Assembly (NCBI GenBank): GCA_910578115.1
Contig: CAJTPO010000022.1
Coordinates: 1,361 to 65,360, forward strand
DNA: 64,000 bases
Origin: an uncultured Lachnospiraceae bacterium
Lineage (GTDB): Bacteria; Bacillota; Clostridia; Lachnospirales; Lachnospiraceae
Direction of reading: 5' to 3'
Part shown: positions 26,143 to 35,290 of the stretch, piece by piece
Position numbering within the stretch: position 1 is the first letter of the stretch
Layout of the letters: the number at the start of each line of letters is the position of its first letter
Translations under genes and position numbers: made by a program
Notes under the pieces: model-generated
The model's input: only the letters and a program-made list of their open reading frames with translations
The model's database searches: none
What the model was told of the DNA's origin: nothing

Positions 26143-27942
26143 ATGCTGACACGTATGAAAAATGTTCTATCACTCACTTTTCGCATTTCGCCCGGGACAA
26201 GCATGATCGCTGTTCTATATGTACTTTTGATGAGCGGGTCTGTTGTATTAGGGCAGCATATCATTCGTTATATCTATGAAAGTGTCTCCGGTTATCATGA
26301 AGGCAGCGCTTCCTGGATTCTCTGGGTCGTGGTGTTTTTTGTCAATATGACATTGTTTGGGAATACGGACAATATCGAAAATATGCTTACGACGGCAGCA
26401 TCCCGCAGAGTCCGGGCGTTATACTATAAATTGTTTCTCTTTAAAATATACCGGACGAAGCAGGATGCTTTCTATCGTTCTAAAGTATTAAATGAAGTGC
26501 AGTTCATAGAGGGGCAGCTGGATCAGATCAGTAAGACGGCGCTGCTGCTTCTGACGCGTCTTTCGATGGCGCTTTTTACGCTGGTATTAACGACAGCATC
26601 CATGGTGGTCATTGATTGGTTTATCATCGCTGCGGTCATCATGATGGCGGTCATGATTTCCCTGTCAAATCGTTATTTTACGCAAAAGAAGATTGCGTTA
26701 AACTGCGATCATATGTCTGACGAGCGTCGGGCCAATTATTTCAAATCACTTCTCACCACAAGAGAACATGCGAAAGAAATTCATCTGTCGACGAATAAAG
26801 CATGGTTTCTAAACAAGTGGCAGGACTCTTTTCAAAATTTATATCATGCAAAATTATCATTTGCAGCCAAATCCATTATTCTGGGCGATTGCGTCCGCAT
26901 AATAGAAGCATTATTTCCCTATTTATGTGCGCTCTATCTGGTATATTTACTTTCTGTTGATATGATTTCTTCCGGGGAGGCCATCTTTTTGACGGGGCTT
27001 GTGGGCACGCTTAAGTGGAGTGTGAAACAGCTGATCGATCTTTTGACGAAAGACATTTATGAGAAAATGGAAGTCATTGAGAAATTTGAGAATTTTCTCG
27101 GAAATACTATGGCTGACTGTTATGAAGAACTGGAGCATGATCAGGCGGCGCCAAAAGTAAGCGGGGAAGAACGGATGGAGCCGTTTGATGAGATAATAGT
27201 GGACCATGTGTCGTACACCTATTCGAATGCGGACCGCCCGGCAGTCCGTGACATCAGCCTGAAAATTAAAAAAGGGGAGATCATCAGCATTCTGGGTTAT
27301 AACGGAAGCGGAAAAACGACATTGTCTAAAGTGATCAACGGACTTCTGCATGATTATGAGGGACGGGTTTTGTTCAATGATAAAGACATCAGGGATATGG
27401 ATGCGGAGCGGTATTATCAATATTTTGGGAATGTTTATCAGGACTTTGCCAGATATAAGATGAGCTTCGGAGAAAATATCAGTGTGGGAGATGTTGAGCA
27501 CCTGGAGGATGCCGCGCGGATCGCAGAGGCCATACATATTGTGAATTTAGATGATGTCGTGGAAGGCTTTGCGAACGGTACGGATACGAAATTGGGGAAG
27601 GATCTTTACGCTGACGGCGCAGACTTAAGCGGCGGCCAATGGCAGCGTATTGCGATTGCCCGTGCCTGTATGGGTCCTAAGGAAATTCTGATATTTGACG
27701 AGCCCACGGCGGCCATTGATCCATGGGAGGAAGAAAATCTTTTGCAGAATCTGAGATCGATCCTGAACGGAAGAACAGCTGTTTTGTTATCCCATAGAAT
27801 AGGCTTCGCAAGGCTTGCGGATAGGATCTACATGATGCAGGAAGGACAGATTGTCGAACAGGGTTCACATGAGGAATTGCTGCAGATGAATGGGCTTTAC
27901 AGTCAATTCTTTTTTGCGCAGCAGAAGCTTTATCAGCAGTAA
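26143..27942 (+). CDS. ABC exporter half-transporter, array gene 3
   Basis: A 599-residue TMD-NBD protein. Walker A GYNGSGKTT, signature LSGGQWQR, Walker B ILIFDEP and H-loop LSHR are present; the D-loop reads AAIDP instead of the usual ALDP. ATG 26143 (AAGGAAATT upstream) is chosen since ABC-type homology starts at MKNVLSLTFRISPG; the frame is open back to TTG 26065, so an earlier start at 26095 or 26065 remains possible. A gap of about 160 bases separates it from gene 2, the only break in the array. Confidence 0.8.
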   Translation: MLTRMKNVLSLTFRISPGTSMIAVLYVLLMSGSVVLGQHIIRYIYESVSGYHEGSASWILWVVVFFVNMTLFGNTDNIENMLTTAASRRVRALYYKLFLFKIYRTKQDAFYRSKVLNEVQFIEGQLDQISKTALLLLTRLSMALFTLVLTTASMVVIDWFIIAAVIMMAVMISLSNRYFTQKKIALNCDHMSDERRANYFKSLLTTREHAKEIHLSTNKAWFLNKWQDSFQNLYHAKLSFAAKSIILGDCVRIIEALFPYLCALYLVYLLSVDMISSGEAIFLTGLVGTLKWSVKQLIDLLTKDIYEKMEVIEKFENFLGNTMADCYEELEHDQAAPKVSGEERMEPFDEIIVDHVSYTYSNADRPAVRDISLKIKKGEIISILGYNGSGKTTLSKVINGLLHDYEGRVLFNDKDIRDMDAERYYQYFGNVYQDFARYKMSFGENISVGDVEHLEDAARIAEAIHIVNLDDVVEGFANGTDTKLGKDLYADGADLSGGQWQRIAIARACMGPKEILIFDEPTAAIDPWEEENLLQNLRSILNGRTAVLLSHRIGFARLADRIYMMQEGQIVEQGSHEELLQMNGLYSQFFFAQQKLYQQ

Positions 27943-27952
27943 GGAGGATGGG

Positions 27953-29707
27953 ATGCGTTTTCGGATTTTTCGCGGTTTATATTACGTTAACAGATTAGTT
28001 AGAAGAAATGCCGGTTCTTTGTATTACATATACCTGCTGACCGTTTTGGTTGAGGCCGCAGGAGTTGCCGTTGGCCTTTTTTCCACGCGCTATATAACCA
28101 ATCTGATCACGGCAGTGGCAATGGGAGAGCCGCCGCAATACCGTGTTCTGATTCTGCTTCTTGTCGCAACGGGAATTATTTATGTCATCGCTACGATACG
28201 CAAAATAATTCTGGAGCATATTCGGTTGAAGATCAGGTTCGTATTTGACCGGTCGCTTTGTGAAAACGTCTCTGCGCTGAAGTGGGAATATTTTGAAGAT
28301 TACGCAACCTCCAATAAGATCAACAGCATCAATGAGAAGTCCTATGACTGTATCATGAGGATGTTTGAGCATACCTATCACTATTTGTTGTATATACTTT
28401 CATCCATTGTTTTTTCGTATTTCCTGCTTCTGTTTCATTGGATGATCATGGTATTATACTTAGGAATCCTCATCGTGTCGATTTATTTTTCGGATAAAGT
28501 ATTTGCTTCTAATTACACGATATGGGACGCTGTTTTGCCATTAAAAAAGCAGCAGAAATATTTTGTGTCCGTTGCAACGGATGTGAATACCCATCAGGAA
28601 TATCAGTCCAACCGCCTTTTTTCCTTTTTGAGCCAAAAGTGGGAAGCGCTGGATCATGTGATCTATGGGCAGGAAATGAGAATTTACAGAAGATATGAGA
28701 TCGTGATGCAGATAAGCCGCCTGATCATGAACCTGCCCTACTTTGCGATGATCATCGTGACCTGTTATCATGTGATCCATGGCCGGTTCGATGTGGGGTT
28801 TCTGGTCATGAGTTTCAATCTGTTCAATCAGGTCGTCAATCTTTTCGGGCAGATCGAGTCGGATCTTCACCAGGATCAGGAGGATGCGGGATTCGTGCTG
28901 GATTATTTTGATATGTTATCATGGGAAAAAGAAGATGATGCGCGGCACGCAGGCATATCGGAATCCATTCAGTTCAAGCAGGTAAGCTATCGTTATCCGC
29001 AATCCGAGAGATATGCGGTCAAAGCGATTGACATGACCGCCGGATTCCATGAGAAAATAGCGATCGTCGGGAAAAACGGAAGCGGTAAAACGACATTTGC
29101 GTTATTGCTTTCATCATTGATCGACAAAATAGAAAACGGGCAGATTCTCCTGGACGGACAGGAAATAGAACGGGTTCCTGTGGCGCGGCATGATATCGCA
29201 TGTCTTTTCCAGGATTTTGAACAGTATCATATGACGATTCGGGAGAATATCAAAATCGGCAGAAAGGACTGTAAGATAACAGAGGAAGAGATTTATGCGC
29301 TGTTACAAAAGGTGGGATTGGAGGAATATGTATCGACTTTGCCGAAGGGAATTGATACACTACTGGGCCAGTTGGAGGACGGAGGTGTGTGGTTGTCCAA
29401 AGGGCAGTGGCAGAGACTGGCAATAGCACGCCTGATGGCCAATGAGGATGCCAGAATATGGATTTTAGACGAACCGACAGCCAGCCTTGATCCCCTGTCA
29501 GAAATAGAAGTATATAATCTGATCATGAATGTGGCACAGGATAAAATGGTATTCTTTATTTCGCATCGTCTCGGTTTTGCAAAGCAGGTGAACCGCATAT
29601 TGCTTTTCTGCGACGGAAAAATAATCGGCGATTCCACGCACGACAGCTTACTGGAAGAAGAACATTACAGGGAAATGTTTAAAAGCCAGGAGAGCTGGTA
29701 TGCGTGA
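27953..29707 (+). CDS. ABC exporter half-transporter with LSKGQ signature, array gene 4
   Basis: A 584-residue TMD-NBD protein. Walker A GKNGSGKTT, Walker B IWILDEP and H-loop ISHR are intact, but the signature motif reads LSKGQWQ, with Lys in place of the second-position Gly of LSGGQ. Since signature and Walker A act in trans, this suggests one degenerate ATP site in a heterodimer with gene 3. ATG 27953 follows AAGGAGG, which overlaps the stop of gene 3. Confidence 0.85.
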   Translation: MRFRIFRGLYYVNRLVRRNAGSLYYIYLLTVLVEAAGVAVGLFSTRYITNLITAVAMGEPPQYRVLILLLVATGIIYVIATIRKIILEHIRLKIRFVFDRSLCENVSALKWEYFEDYATSNKINSINEKSYDCIMRMFEHTYHYLLYILSSIVFSYFLLLFHWMIMVLYLGILIVSIYFSDKVFASNYTIWDAVLPLKKQQKYFVSVATDVNTHQEYQSNRLFSFLSQKWEALDHVIYGQEMRIYRRYEIVMQISRLIMNLPYFAMIIVTCYHVIHGRFDVGFLVMSFNLFNQVVNLFGQIESDLHQDQEDAGFVLDYFDMLSWEKEDDARHAGISESIQFKQVSYRYPQSERYAVKAIDMTAGFHEKIAIVGKNGSGKTTFALLLSSLIDKIENGQILLDGQEIERVPVARHDIACLFQDFEQYHMTIRENIKIGRKDCKITEEEIYALLQKVGLEEYVSTLPKGIDTLLGQLEDGGVWLSKGQWQRLAIARLMANEDARIWILDEPTASLDPLSEIEVYNLIMNVAQDKMVFFISHRLGFAKQVNRILLFCDGKIIGDSTHDSLLEEEHYREMFKSQESWYA

Positions 29708-31634
29708 CCGGCAGGCTGCCTGGCTTTGCCCTTCAGAAAGAGGTTCAGGTATAAAATATCAGTTATTTCAGGTGTGGACGGGGTTTGGTAACAAAATGAA
29801 CAGAAAAATTAATTTCATTCTTCAAACCATATGGAACGACAACAGGAAGCTGCTTGTGCTCTCGGCCGCGCAGCTTCCGTTACAGGTACTATTACCATGG
29901 CTGCAGATCTTTCTGACGCGGACGCTGGTGATGGGGATCGAGAGACAGGATCCCTTCTACCGGTATGTGGCGGGGATCGGCAGCATTTTTTTACTGCAGA
30001 TGGGGGTCAATTCCCTGAAGGAGTGGGTGACGGCCACTGCCGAGTGGGAGAACAAGACGCTGGTATACAGTCTGTTAGCGCCCATGGATGAAAAGACGCT
30101 GACCACGGCGTATGCAAATGTAGAAGGGGCGGCAGGGCAGCGGATCAGACAGCGGGCACTGAACGCGGTATATGCCTTTGGCCAGTCTGTGGTGCTGCGG
30201 AGCGTTTCTTTTCTGGTCAACCTGTGCGGGCTTCTTTTCTACGGGCTGACCATCGGCAGGGGCGATCCGGCGATCCTGGCGGTGGTGACGGTAACAACCG
30301 GCGGCGGTTATCTGGCTGCCGTGCTGCTCAGGCGGTGCGAACAGCGGCAGAAGGAAACGCTTGTGGACTGCGACAGGAAGATGAATTATCTGGAAAATGA
30401 GGGGCAATCCCTGCAGGCGGCAAGAGAGCTGCGGCTTTACGATATGGCGGGACTGTTTTCCGGATTGTACCAGAGCAGTATGGAACGCAGGAAAAGGAGT
30501 ACGGACAGGATCGCGCACGTAAGGGCGCTGGTGTGCAGCGGGGAGAGTCTGCTGGCGTTTGTCAGAAATTTTGTCATCTATTATTACCTGATCCATCTGG
30601 CGGTGACCGGGCGGATTTTGGTTGGAGATCTGGTGTTGATGACCGGTATGGCGGCCGGGCTGTCCGTCTGGATGCGGGGCCTGATCGGGGATGCCGGGGA
30701 ATTGAAACGTCTGGGGCTTTATCTGGACGATTATTTTGCCTGGCTGGATCTGGGGGAGGCGTGGCAGACGGCGAAGAAGAGAGCGGAAGAGATAAGCCAT
30801 AAAGAAATAAATGCCGAGGCGATAAGTGAGGGGGCGGCCGGGAATACGGCTGCTGCGTGCGCGCCTTCTCTGACTTTCGAGCATGTGGGTTTTTGTTATG
30901 AGGGGGCGCAGGAGGATACGCTGCGGGACATCACCCTCACGGTCAGGGCCGGGGAGAAGCTGGCCATCGTGGGCAGAAACGGCGCCGGCAAGACTACGCT
31001 GGTGAAGCTGCTTTGTGGGCTTTACCGGCCGGACCGCGGCAGGATTCTTTTGGACGGAGAGGACATCACGGGGTACAGTGACGAGGCGTATTTCGCCAGG
31101 CTGGCGGTGGTGTTTCAGGATATCCAGCTTCTGCCGGTGAGCATTGCGGAGAATGTGTCTTCCCATATCCGGGGCAAAACGGACAGGCAGAGAGTGGCGT
31201 GGAGTCTGGAACAGGCGGGAATCGGCGAGAAGGTACGAAGCCTGCCTGCAGGAGCGGATACCTGCCTGCAGCGGGCGGCCAGAGAAGACGCCGTGGAGCT
31301 GTCGGGAGGGGAGCAGCAGAAGACGATGCTTGCCAAGGCGCTTTATAAAGGCGGTGATGTGCTGATCCTGGATGAACCGACGGCGGCCCTTGATCCGATC
31401 GCGGAAAATGATATTTACAGGAAATACAACGAAATGACGCAGGGTGTGACTTCCTTCTTCATCTCTCACCGCCTTGCCAGCACCAGTTTCTGCGACCGGA
31501 TCATTCTGCTGGAGGACGGCCGGATCGCGGAACAGGGCACACATGAGGAACTGCTGGCGAAGCAGGGGCGTTATTGGGAGATGTTCAACGTACAGAGCCG
31601 GTATTATACGGAGGGCGGACGAGATGACTTTTGA
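29700..31634 (+). CDS. ABC exporter half-transporter, array gene 5 (GC-rich)
   Basis: A 644-residue TMD-NBD protein. Walker A GRNGAGKTT, signature LSGGEQQ, Walker B VLILDEP and H-loop ISHR are intact. ATG 29700 (SD AGGAGAG) overlaps the stop of gene 4 by 8 bases; a later ATG at 29796 better fits where homology begins but has only a weak SD. A hydrophilic insert around residues 355-385 (EEISHKEINAEAISEGA) precedes the NBD. From about 29.85 kb the GC content rises sharply compared with genes 1-4 and the signature family changes from SGGQWQ to SGGEQQ, indicating a different origin for genes 5 and 6. Confidence 0.8.
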   Translation: MRDRQAAWLCPSERGSGIKYQLFQVWTGFGNKMNRKINFILQTIWNDNRKLLVLSAAQLPLQVLLPWLQIFLTRTLVMGIERQDPFYRYVAGIGSIFLLQMGVNSLKEWVTATAEWENKTLVYSLLAPMDEKTLTTAYANVEGAAGQRIRQRALNAVYAFGQSVVLRSVSFLVNLCGLLFYGLTIGRGDPAILAVVTVTTGGGYLAAVLLRRCEQRQKETLVDCDRKMNYLENEGQSLQAARELRLYDMAGLFSGLYQSSMERRKRSTDRIAHVRALVCSGESLLAFVRNFVIYYYLIHLAVTGRILVGDLVLMTGMAAGLSVWMRGLIGDAGELKRLGLYLDDYFAWLDLGEAWQTAKKRAEEISHKEINAEAISEGAAGNTAAACAPSLTFEHVGFCYEGAQEDTLRDITLTVRAGEKLAIVGRNGAGKTTLVKLLCGLYRPDRGRILLDGEDITGYSDEAYFARLAVVFQDIQLLPVSIAENVSSHIRGKTDRQRVAWSLEQAGIGEKVRSLPAGADTCLQRAAREDAVELSGGEQQKTMLAKALYKGGDVLILDEPTAALDPIAENDIYRKYNEMTQGVTSFFISHRLASTSFCDRIILLEDGRIAEQGTHEELLAKQGRYWEMFNVQSRYYTEGGRDDF

Positions 31635-33447
31635 CAGAGAGATTTTCAAAAAGACGTTCCATAGTTTCCATGAGGTTTCCCCGTGGCTGTTTCCGGCGCT
31701 GGCGGCGGAGAATTTCCTGCTGGCGGTGCGGCCTTTCGTGGTGCTGCATTTCTCGGCGGCCGTGGTGGACGGACTGTACCGGGGCGAGGGGGAAGCCCGG
31801 GTTTTGCTGCAGGCACTGTGGCTGTCCTGCGGGGTTCTGGCGGTGGAGGCGGCCGGCCATGTCCTTGGCTGTTATGTGGAGAAAACGAAGCAGCGGCTTT
31901 TGACGGAGCAGACACGTAAGCAGCTGGAAAAGGCAGTCAGGATGGACTATCAGCTTCTGGAGAGCGGGAAGGGCCAGGAGCTGCTTGCCAATATGAAACG
32001 GGGCAGGTTTCAGCACGGAGACCCGTTTGAGAAACTGATCCAGCATACGGGGGATATGCTTTCCGGGTTGTTTGGCGTGGCGGCGGCTCTTGTGTATATC
32101 GGGCAGTTTGCGGCGGAGAAGCTGGCCGCGGGAAGCGGCGCAGCGGGGACACTCCTTATGTTTGGCGGCTTTCTGGTATTGGCGGCCGGAGGGGTGCTGC
32201 TTACGGTCAAAAATGGGGAACGGCACAACCGGAAGCGTTTTGCCCGGTTCGGAAAGCTGACGGCCCAGAACCGCCTTTACGGATTTTACAGACAGAATGT
32301 CTTTCAGAATGATAAGTACGGGAAGGAAGTGCGGATCTTCGACGAACGTGAGCTGATCGAGGAGGAATTCGGGAAGATACAGAAGGATAACCGGGATTTT
32401 ATAAAGGGTATCGGGAAAGACGAGGGCAGCTTTAAGGCGGCAAACTCCGTGGTCAATACATTCCTGAGCGGGATCGCCTGCCTGTATACAGGTGTGAACG
32501 CCTACCGCGAACTGATCAGTGTGGGTAATGTGGTGAAATATTCCGGCGCGGTGGCGCAGTTTTTTACAGGGCTTACCCGGGTGGCGGCAGGGATGGCGGA
32601 TCTGCGGGGGAATGCGCCGTTTCTGCGGCAGCATTACGAATTTCTGGAGCTGGAGGAACCTGAGAGCGGCAAAGAGGCGCTGCCTGCGTCAGATGTGGTG
32701 GAAATTTCCTTCGAGCATGTGTATTTCCGGTATCCGGGGACGGAGGCGTGGACACTTAAGGATGTGAGCTTTCGGATCGCGCAGGGCGACCATATCGCCA
32801 TGGTGGGAAAAAACGGTTCCGGCAAGACCACCTGTATCCGGCTTCTGCTGCGGCTGCACCGGCCGGAGAAAGGTGTGATCCGGTTAAACGGGGTCGATAT
32901 TCAGGCGTATGACATAGAGGAATACTGGCGGCTGCTGTCCGTGGTCTTTCAAGATTTCAAGCTGTTTTCCTTCCGGCTCTGGCAGAACATCGCAGGCAGC
33001 GGCGCTAAGAGGGAAGAGGCGCTTTGGAAAGCGCTGGCGGACATGGGGATGGAGCAGCGGGTCCGGGAAATGTACGCCGGTACGGATTCCTGTCTGTACA
33101 GGGAGTATGACGAGCAGGGGATTCTGATCTCCGGCGGCGAGGCCCAGAAGCTGGCGATCGCGAAGGCCCTGTATAAGGATGCACCCGTCTTTATTATGGA
33201 TGAGCCTTCGGCAGCCCTGGACCCGGTATCGGAAGCACAGCTGTACGAGAAGACGAATACGCTTCTGGGGGAAAAGACGCTGATCTTTATCTCCCACAGG
33301 CTGTCAAGCTGCTGCTTCTGCGACCGGATTCTGGTTCTCGGGGACGGTGTACTGCTGGAGGAGGGCAGCCACGAGCAACTGCTTAAGCTGGGCGGCGAGT
33401 ACCGGAAGCTGTGGGAGGCCCAGGCGGGGTATTATCAGGCGGTATAA
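31624..33447 (+). CDS. ABC exporter half-transporter, array gene 6 (GC-rich)
   Basis: A 607-residue TMD-NBD protein. Walker A GKNGSGKTT, signature ISGGEAQ (Ile for Leu), Walker B VFIMDEP and H-loop ISHR are present. ATG 31624 overlaps gene 5 by 11 bases, so the two are coupled and likely heterodimerise. It is the last gene of the array; no clear terminator follows before the AbiE promoter about 75 bases downstream. Confidence 0.8.
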   Translation: MTFDREIFKKTFHSFHEVSPWLFPALAAENFLLAVRPFVVLHFSAAVVDGLYRGEGEARVLLQALWLSCGVLAVEAAGHVLGCYVEKTKQRLLTEQTRKQLEKAVRMDYQLLESGKGQELLANMKRGRFQHGDPFEKLIQHTGDMLSGLFGVAAALVYIGQFAAEKLAAGSGAAGTLLMFGGFLVLAAGGVLLTVKNGERHNRKRFARFGKLTAQNRLYGFYRQNVFQNDKYGKEVRIFDERELIEEEFGKIQKDNRDFIKGIGKDEGSFKAANSVVNTFLSGIACLYTGVNAYRELISVGNVVKYSGAVAQFFTGLTRVAAGMADLRGNAPFLRQHYEFLELEEPESGKEALPASDVVEISFEHVYFRYPGTEAWTLKDVSFRIAQGDHIAMVGKNGSGKTTCIRLLLRLHRPEKGVIRLNGVDIQAYDIEEYWRLLSVVFQDFKLFSFRLWQNIAGSGAKREEALWKALADMGMEQRVREMYAGTDSCLYREYDEQGILISGGEAQKLAIAKALYKDAPVFIMDEPSAALDPVSEAQLYEKTNTLLGEKTLIFISHRLSSCCFCDRILVLGDGVLLEEGSHEQLLKLGGEYRKLWEAQAGYYQAV

Positions 33448-33521
33448 TTACTTTTACTGCAGGCTGAATAAAGTTTCACAGGCAGAGCGGAGGTGCGCAG
33501 CAGTTTGGTATCAGGTTTTGA

Positions 33522-33550
33522 TTGACGTCTTTTTCATTATGGCATATAAT
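33522..33550 (+). promoter_or_regulatory. Promoter of the abiE operon
   Basis: TTGACG and TATAAT are separated by exactly 17 bases, the best promoter match in this part of the window. The predicted start of transcription (about 33557) falls just before the inverted repeat at 33560-33584. Confidence 0.75.
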
Positions 33551-33559
33551 TGATTTAAA

Positions 33560-33584
33560 TTCGGCAAAATATAAAAATGCCGAA
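33560..33584. promoter_or_regulatory. Inverted-repeat operator candidate for AbiEi
   Basis: TTCGGCA (33560-33566) and TGCCGAA (33578-33584) form a perfect inverted repeat with an 11-base AT-rich centre, placed at about +3 to +28 of the predicted transcript and 27 bases before the AbiEi start. AbiEi antitoxins are known to bind inverted repeats in their own promoter and repress it, so this is a natural candidate site. Confidence 0.6.
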
Positions 33585-33610
33585 AATAAATAAAATAGAT
33601 AAGAGAGACG

Positions 33611-34198
33611 ATGGAGCATATAAATGTACTTTCGGAGGACCAGAAGTTTTTTTCCACAAAGGAACTGAGAGAACGGGGGTTTTCGCAGTATAAGATCAGT
33701 AAGATGGTTGAGGAAGGAAAACTTACAAAACTCAATAGAAGTTACTATGAGAATAACGGATATCGTGGCGAGGAATCAGATTTCTATTATGCGACAGCCT
33801 ATGCGCCGCAAGGCGTGATCTGTCTGCACAGCGCTGCAGTCTATTATAATCTGACGACATATATCCCGGATGCTGTAGATGTAGCTATACCACGTAAGGC
33901 GAAGATATCGACGCTGCCGGATTGGCCGCAGATGAATGTTCACTATTATACGGATGACAGGTATGATCTGGGAATCTGCAAGGTGGAAGAAGGAAAGAAT
34001 GGATTTCGAATCTATAATATCGAAAAAACGGTTGTTGACATTGTTTTTTATCGGGAAAAGGTCGGGATTGAAGAAACAAAGGAGATTCTCACTACGTATC
34101 TTAAACAAAAAGACAGAAATTTGAGTCGGCTTCTGAAATATGCAGAACTGATGAAATGTGATAAGGTAATGAGACGGTATCTGGAGGTACTCGTATGA
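33611..34198 (+). CDS. AbiEi-type antitoxin / transcriptional autoregulator
   Basis: A 195-residue protein. The N-terminal 60 residues are a winged helix of the AbiEi_4 type (FFSTKELRERGFSQYKISKMV), followed by the conserved YATAYAPQGVICLHSAAVYY segment and a C-terminal domain (YNIEKTVVDIVFYREKVG). In type IV toxin-antitoxin systems AbiEi represses the operon and counteracts the AbiEii nucleotidyltransferase. The start has a GAGAGAC SD and the end overlaps abiEii in an ATGA junction. The pair differs in base composition (AT-rich) from the GC-rich ABC genes before it, suggesting horizontal acquisition. Confidence 0.9.
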   Translation: MEHINVLSEDQKFFSTKELRERGFSQYKISKMVEEGKLTKLNRSYYENNGYRGEESDFYYATAYAPQGVICLHSAAVYYNLTTYIPDAVDVAIPRKAKISTLPDWPQMNVHYYTDDRYDLGICKVEEGKNGFRIYNIEKTVVDIVFYREKVGIEETKEILTTYLKQKDRNLSRLLKYAELMKCDKVMRRYLEVLV

Positions 34199-35097
34199 CC
34201 AGTGCAATATCGGTAAAGGACAGATTAAAGAATCAGGCAATAGCAAACGGCAAGACGATGCAGGAAAACCTGACGGCGTACGGCTTGGAGAGAACGGTGT
34301 ATCGGCTTTCAATTTCCGAGTATGCCGGGCGATTTACATTAAAGGGCGGCATTTTCCTCTATGCTCTTTTCGGTGGAGAATTTACAAGAGCAACCAGAGA
34401 TATAGATTTACTTGCGGGAAATATAGCGAATGACAGAGAAACGATGAAGCGCATCTTTCAAAAGATATTTTCAATCGAAAGTGATGATGCGCTGGTGTAT
34501 GATCTGGCCAGCCTGGAAGTTATAGATATTACCGAGTTTAAGGAATATCACGGCGTGAATGTCACGATTATGGCGTTTCTGGACAGAACAAGAATACCGC
34601 TGTCCATAGATATTGGATTTGGCGATGTGGTATATCCAGACAGAGTAAAGATGCAGTTTCCGGTATTGCTGGACATGGAGATTCCGGAAATTTATGCGTA
34701 TTCTATCTATTCTGTGATTTCGGAAAAGTTTGAGGCGATCGTATCACTGGGCGATGCCAACAGCAGGTATAAAGACTTTTATGATATATATGTTCTGGCG
34801 ACAAGGCATTGGCTGGATGGCGGAGAACTGAGAGAAGCAATTAGAGAAACGTTTGATCATCGTGGAACAGGATTTGATGATATAGTGATTTTTACGCATG
34901 GATTTGCTGAAAAAGAACTTCATCAAAACAGATGGCGGAGTTTTTTGAAAAAGAAGAGAGCGATGATAAATGTCGGATTTGCGGAGGCTATCGAGCTTTT
35001 GCGAATACTACTGGATCCGATTGTGCAGAGTATCAAAGACGGAAGTGAATGGAGAGAAAGCTGGAGCTTTGAAGATTCATGCTGGAAAAATAGCTAA
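34195..35097 (+). CDS. AbiEii/AbiGii family nucleotidyltransferase toxin
   Basis: A 300-residue protein. The NTase signature is complete: LKGGIFLYAL (Lys50-Gly51-Gly52), then RATRDIDLL (Asp69 and Asp71, metal-binding). The downstream motif EKFEAIVSLG ... SRYKDFYDIYVL supplies the conserved Lys and Asp of the family. AbiEii/MenT-type enzymes transfer nucleotides to targets such as tRNA and stop growth during phage attack. The gene is coupled to abiEi by a 4-base overlap. Length and motifs suggest it is functional. Confidence 0.9.
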   Translation: MTSAISVKDRLKNQAIANGKTMQENLTAYGLERTVYRLSISEYAGRFTLKGGIFLYALFGGEFTRATRDIDLLAGNIANDRETMKRIFQKIFSIESDDALVYDLASLEVIDITEFKEYHGVNVTIMAFLDRTRIPLSIDIGFGDVVYPDRVKMQFPVLLDMEIPEIYAYSIYSVISEKFEAIVSLGDANSRYKDFYDIYVLATRHWLDGGELREAIRETFDHRGTGFDDIVIFTHGFAEKELHQNRWRSFLKKKRAMINVGFAEAIELLRILLDPIVQSIKDGSEWRESWSFEDSCWKNS

Positions 35098-35207
35098 AAC
35101 ATTGACCTTATGCCGGATAATCTCCAGGGAAAGAATTGATTCTTCGGAAAACGTTAGTTGTTAGGTTGAATAAATTCTCTGATGAGCAATTTAGTTCAAC
35201 ATCAACA

Positions 35208-35225
35208 AACTGAACAAATTCAGTT
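35208..35225. promoter_or_regulatory. Short hairpin or operator before the XRE/TPR gene
   Basis: AACTGAA (35208-35214) and TTCAGTT (35219-35225) pair perfectly around CAAA, about 65 bases before the XRE-family start. It could be a regulator site or a weak end for the abiE transcript; there is no T-run. Confidence 0.3.
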
Positions 35226-35290
35226 GGACTTGTGCCGAGGCGTTACAAATTTTATTGATCGTGGAGCAGAATTTGAAAGGAAAGCATATC

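Noticed and set aside
30075..31649. 524-codon minus-strand frame
   Set aside because: Opposite to ABC array gene 5, whose motifs are intact. Long antisense frames are expected in GC-rich genes.
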